Part shown: positions 4,380 to 6,723 of the stretch, in pieces | How positions within the stretch are numbered: the first letter of the stretch is position 1 | How the letters are laid out: each line of letters begins with the position of its first letter | From: Candidatus Krumholzibacteriia bacterium | Lineage (GTDB): Bacteria; Krumholzibacteriota; Krumholzibacteriia; LZORAL124-64-63 | DNA length: 6,723 nt | Direction: 5' to 3' | Assembly (NCBI GenBank): GCA_014859985.1 | Contig: JACZKN010000073.1 | Span: forward strand, 1-6,723 | Notes under the pieces: generated by a model | Databases searched by the model: none | Seen by the model: the letters and a program-made list of their open reading frames with translations, nothing else | What the model was told of the DNA's origin: nothing | Made by a program: the position numbers and the translations under genes

Positions 4380-6434
4380 CTACTTCACGAGCGTCATGCG
4401 CCGCGTCGCCGTGAACCCACCCGCCCGCAGACGGTAGAAGTAAACCCCGGTCGCCACCAGGCGGCCCCGCTCGTCGCGGCCGTTCCAGACGGTCTCCCGG
4501 GTTCCCGCCGGCAGGAGCTCGGCGGCGTGGAGCACCCGGACCAGGCGACCCGAGAGGTCGTAGACCTTCAGGTCCACGAGGGACTGGGCCGGAAGATCGA
4601 ACACGATCGTCGTGGACGGGTTGAACGGGTTGGGCCGGTTCTGCCCGAGCCGGAATGCGGTCGGGACGGCCGTGGGCACGCCGCTGATCGCGCCCGGCGC
4701 GACGGCGGGGCTCTCGTTTCCGGCGAAGTCCAGCGCCGTGATCTTGTAGTGGTCGTCCAGCAGGCCCGCGGCTTCCGTCCAGGCCGTGTCGACCGTGGTG
4801 TGGACGAGGTTCGCCGGCTCAGGGATGAAGCCGGGTTCGGTGCCCCGGTAGATCCGGAAGCAGCGGAAGTCGCTCTCGGGCGCCGGATTCCAGTGGAGGG
4901 CCACGTCGGCGCCGTAGGCCGCGCTGAAGCCCGTCGGCGCGCCGGGAGCGAGGTTGTCGAGCGAGTAGCCGCTGTCGGGGTAGCTGTCGTAGAACCGGCC
5001 CACCGTGCCGGTCAGGGCCGAGACCATGAAGACCGACCAGCAGACCCCGCCCTCGGCCGTCGAGTCGCAGAGCGTGGGGGCCACGTACTGGTAGGTCGCG
5101 GCGAGCCGCGCCGGGACGGTGACCAGGTAGTCCCAGTAGTCCGCCTTGTCCCCGCCCGCCTTGTAGGCGTCCTGCCGGCGGTAGAGGGCGTAGCCGGTGA
5201 CCTCGACCGAATCTCCCAGCGCGTCCCAGCACGACCGCGCCCACTGGACCCGCACCTGCCGGCCCTGGTCGTTGCCGACGTCGAGCACGGCGATGATGTC
5301 GGGACCGGCGTGGTAGGTGCCCGCGAACGCGACGGTGTCGAGTCCCGCGCCGGCCAGGGTCACCGGATTGGGCCGCGGCTCCACCCAGCAAGGATCGTCC
5401 AGCCAGGACAGCGTGTAGGATCCGGCCCCGCCGAGCATCAGGACGACGTCGCCTGTTCCCGACGTGTCCGGCCGGTCGGGGCGGCTCAGCGTCCAGCCGG
5501 CGTCCAGGAAGTCGGGCTCAGGGTCGATCATCACCGTCACCCCCGGCAGGTAGGTGCAGGCGAAGGTGCCGGTGCTGTCCGAGGCCACCTCGACGACCGC
5601 GGGGTCGGTGCAGGCGTGGTACCAGCCGGGGACGTCCAGCCAGTCGAGGGTGTAGGTGCCGGGGTAGAGGTCGGTCAGGACCGCGTCCCCGGTGCCGGTG
5701 CTGTCGAGGGCCGCGGGGCCGGTCAGGCGCCAGCCGATGCCGAGGGAGTCAGGGGTCGCGTCGACGATGATCGTGACCGGCCCGGTCGTCGGATGGACCT
5801 GGACGGCCTGGAGCCGCAACTGGTGGGTGGCCGTGGCGAAGGCGCCGACCGTCTGGTCGGGCATGAGGGCCACGACCGAGCCGGCCGGGCCGGAGCCCCG
5901 GAAGGCCCCCAGGCCGAGCTGCGCGTTGGCGAGCACAGTGGTCCCCGCCTTGTCGCGCGGTGCGCCGGCGGCCGGGCCGGCGCTCGTCACGCCGAGCTCG
6001 CCCTCGAGGGCGGCCAGCCGGGATTCCAGGTCCGGCCGGCCGTTGTCGCCGCCGCCGGGGTAGAACTCGAGCCTGCCGGCGGCCGCGTCGCCGACGATCT
6101 CGTCGCCGTCGACCTCGACCTCGAGCCAGTAGGAGCGGGTGTTGTCCAGCAGGACCGGCAGGGCGTCCCCAATCATGATCGCGAACAGGCCGCGCTCGAC
6201 CGCGCCCTGGTGGAGGAGGCCCGAGTCGTAGACCAGGGTCCCGCCCGTCGCGGCGTCGAAGATCCGCACGGTGAGATCGGCTGCGGCCGGCAGGGCGCCG
6301 ACCGCGTCGGTCACCCGGCCCTGCAGGGGCAGCAGGTGGGGGGTGGGGGTTCCGCCGAGCGCCGACCCCGCCAGCGAGGCCAGGATCGCCGGGACGGCCG
6401 GCCAGGAGCGCGCGAAGCGCCGAATCGTCTTCAT
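4380..6434 (-). CDS. Multidomain surface/secreted protein with C-terminal FlgD-like/T9SS sorting domain, 684 residues
   Basis: The start is the ATG at 6434-6432, with GAGGGGG (6445-6439) upstream and an immediate signal peptide (KTIRRFARS, then the hydrophobic WPAVPAILASLAGSALG). Residues about 34-125 form a 'LQGRVTDAVGALPAAADLTVRIFDAATGG' type domain (quoted at 37-65 only by its key residues QGR, RIFD, GLFAIMIGD, YWLEVEVDG), as found at the N-terminus of many FCB and Chloroflexi surface proteins. A short helix follows (DLESRLAALEGEL). Residues 219-297 and 299-375 are tandem PEGA-like beta repeats (shared VT...D..PD, GTGD.VL, G.YTL.WLD.P.W). Residues 378-490 are a fibronectin-like region (NDQGRQVRVQW, TGYALYRR) and 498-578 a second FN3 (VALHWNPAPESDFRCFRIYR, YKITALDFAGNES). 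Residues 594-684 match the FlgD Ig-like/Por secretion tail: LGQNRPNPFNPSTTI, VDLKVYDLSGRLVRVL, NGRDERGRLVATGVYFYRL, MTLVK. Known role of that tail: export through, and often anchoring by, the type IX system. No enzyme domain is seen, so a structural or adhesive role is inferred. It follows the glycine-rich gene by 10 bases, almost certainly in one operon. Confidence 0.95.
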   Translation of the reverse strand: MKTIRRFARSWPAVPAILASLAGSALGGTPTPHLLPLQGRVTDAVGALPAAADLTVRIFDAATGGTLVYDSGLLHQGAVERGLFAIMIGDALPVLLDNTRSYWLEVEVDGDEIVGDAAAGRLEFYPGGGDNGRPDLESRLAALEGELGVTSAGPAAGAPRDKAGTTVLANAQLGLGAFRGSGPAGSVVALMPDQTVGAFATATHQLRLQAVQVHPTTGPVTIIVDATPDSLGIGWRLTGPAALDSTGTGDAVLTDLYPGTYTLDWLDVPGWYHACTDPAVVEVASDSTGTFACTYLPGVTVMIDPEPDFLDAGWTLSRPDRPDTSGTGDVVLMLGGAGSYTLSWLDDPCWVEPRPNPVTLAGAGLDTVAFAGTYHAGPDIIAVLDVGNDQGRQVRVQWARSCWDALGDSVEVTGYALYRRQDAYKAGGDKADYWDYLVTVPARLAATYQYVAPTLCDSTAEGGVCWSVFMVSALTGTVGRFYDSYPDSGYSLDNLAPGAPTGFSAAYGADVALHWNPAPESDFRCFRIYRGTEPGFIPEPANLVHTTVDTAWTEAAGLLDDHYKITALDFAGNESPAVAPGAISGVPTAVPTAFRLGQNRPNPFNPSTTIVFDLPAQSLVDLKVYDLSGRLVRVLHAAELLPAGTRETVWNGRDERGRLVATGVYFYRLRAGGFTATRRMTLVK

Positions 6435-6444
6435 GGCCGCCCCC

Positions 6445-6723
6445 TCACTGGTTGACGACGTTGCCGACGGTCCCGTCGGTCCCGTCGGTCCCGGAGGAAC
6501 CGGCGTTCCCCGGGGAACTGCCGCCGGAGCCGCCGGGTCCCGCCGCCCCGCCGCTGAACGTGTTGCTGGTCGCGTACGATCCGGTGTTGCCCGCGACGGA
6601 CGAGGTGAAGATGCCCACGGCCACGCCACCGGCGCCGCCGCCGCCGCCGCCGCCGTGACCGCCGTCGCCGCCGTAACCTCCGTCGCCGCCCACGCCGGGA
6701 CAGAACAGGGGCGAGGCCACGAT
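6445..6723 (-). CDS. Glycine-rich protein, C-terminal 92 residues (5' end beyond window)
   Basis: The open minus-strand frame enters at the window edge and ends at the TGA 6447-6445. An internal GTG lies at 6720-6718, but the frame is open to the edge, so the true start is probably outside. The visible part begins IVASPLFCPGVGG, then a glycine-rich tract (GDGGYGGDGGHGGGGGGG, including seven consecutive glycines). It continues with a less biased segment (VAVGIFTSSVAGNTGSYATSN), a second Gly/Ser tract (GGAAGPGGSGGSSPGNAG) and the end GTDGTDGTVGNVVNQ. Glycine-rich C-termini of this style terminate long secreted beta-helix or PGRS-like proteins in myxobacteria and FCB candidate phyla; the upstream domain cannot be seen. 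Because the stop codon is 10 bases before the next ATG, and that gene's Shine-Dalgarno overlaps this gene's end, the two are likely translationally coupled. A surface or extracellular location is inferred from composition and partner. Confidence 0.8.
   Translation of the reverse strand: MVASPLFCPGVGGDGGYGGDGGHGGGGGGGAGGVAVGIFTSSVAGNTGSYATSNTFSGGAAGPGGSGGSSPGNAGSSGTDGTDGTVGNVVNQ
6634..6654. repeat. (GCC)7 trinucleotide repeat inside the glycine-rich gene
   Basis: Seven consecutive GCC units on the plus strand read as seven GGC glycine codons on the minus strand. Copy-number change by slippage would add or remove single glycines without shifting the frame, so the tract length may vary between strains. 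Confidence 0.85.

Noticed and set aside
4335..6455. A 706-codon open frame on the plus strand
   Set aside because: It lies fully antisense to the 684-residue T9SS protein, whose domains are unmistakable. Its product is an Arg/Gly/Val-rich low-complexity sequence with no domain order, the usual shadow frame in high-GC DNA.
1..6723. CRISPR array, tRNA, rRNA, riboswitch or recognisable defence system
   Set aside because: I found no regularly spaced repeats, no tRNA cloverleaf or rRNA segment, no known riboswitch core, and no nuclease, helicase, methylase or reverse transcriptase motifs apart from the dead integrase-core fragment.

Overview
The window is GC-rich DNA from a bacterium of the FCB-type lineages. 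The clearest lineage clue is the 684-residue protein on the minus strand. It combines a 'QGRVTD'-type N-terminal domain, two tandem PEGA-like beta domains, fibronectin-like domains and a C-terminal FlgD-like/type IX secretion (T9SS) sorting domain ending in MTLVK. That architecture is common in candidate phyla such as Eisenbacteria, Krumholzibacteriota, Latescibacteria and Zixibacteria. The lineage is an inference from style, since there is no marker gene here.

Layout. (1) 1-1603, plus strand: two adjacent genes of unrecognised families, 323 and 153 residues, each with a good Shine-Dalgarno sequence and probably co-transcribed. A short repeat lies just upstream of the first. (2) 1604-2118: no intact gene, but a minus-strand coding fossil (1666-1820) of a small secreted/envelope-type domain, broken by a frameshift. 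(3) 2119-2523, minus strand: the C-terminal part of an integrase-core (DDE) transposase, truncated at its 5' side and interrupted by an amber codon. (4) 2522-3136, plus strand: a sigma70-like promoter lying exactly at the truncated edge of the transposase remnant, followed by a 176-residue lipoprotein gene that is visibly richer in A/T than its neighbours. (5) 3137-3760: gene-free, with a second copy of the upstream repeat at 3411-3440, a small perfect palindrome, and then an extended -10 promoter with a strong leader hairpin. (6) 3761-4360, plus strand: a cysteine-rich secreted protein with a signal peptide. (7) 4380-6723, minus strand: a two-gene unit encoding the C-terminal end of a glycine-rich protein (it runs off the window) and, 10 bases later, the multidomain T9SS-type surface protein. 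This unit converges on the secreted-protein gene with only 19 bases between the stop codons.

How it works together: everything with a readable destination is envelope or exterior (lipoprotein, secreted cysteine-rich protein, glycine-rich protein, T9SS cargo), so the right half looks like an exported/surface-protein neighbourhood. The left half is an accessory patch with unknown genes, a dead transposase and a gene fossil. I did not find a recognisable new defence or catalytic system. The best leads are the dispersed repeat pair, the unknown gene pair, the promoter at the transposase-remnant edge, and the glycine-rich/T9SS operon.
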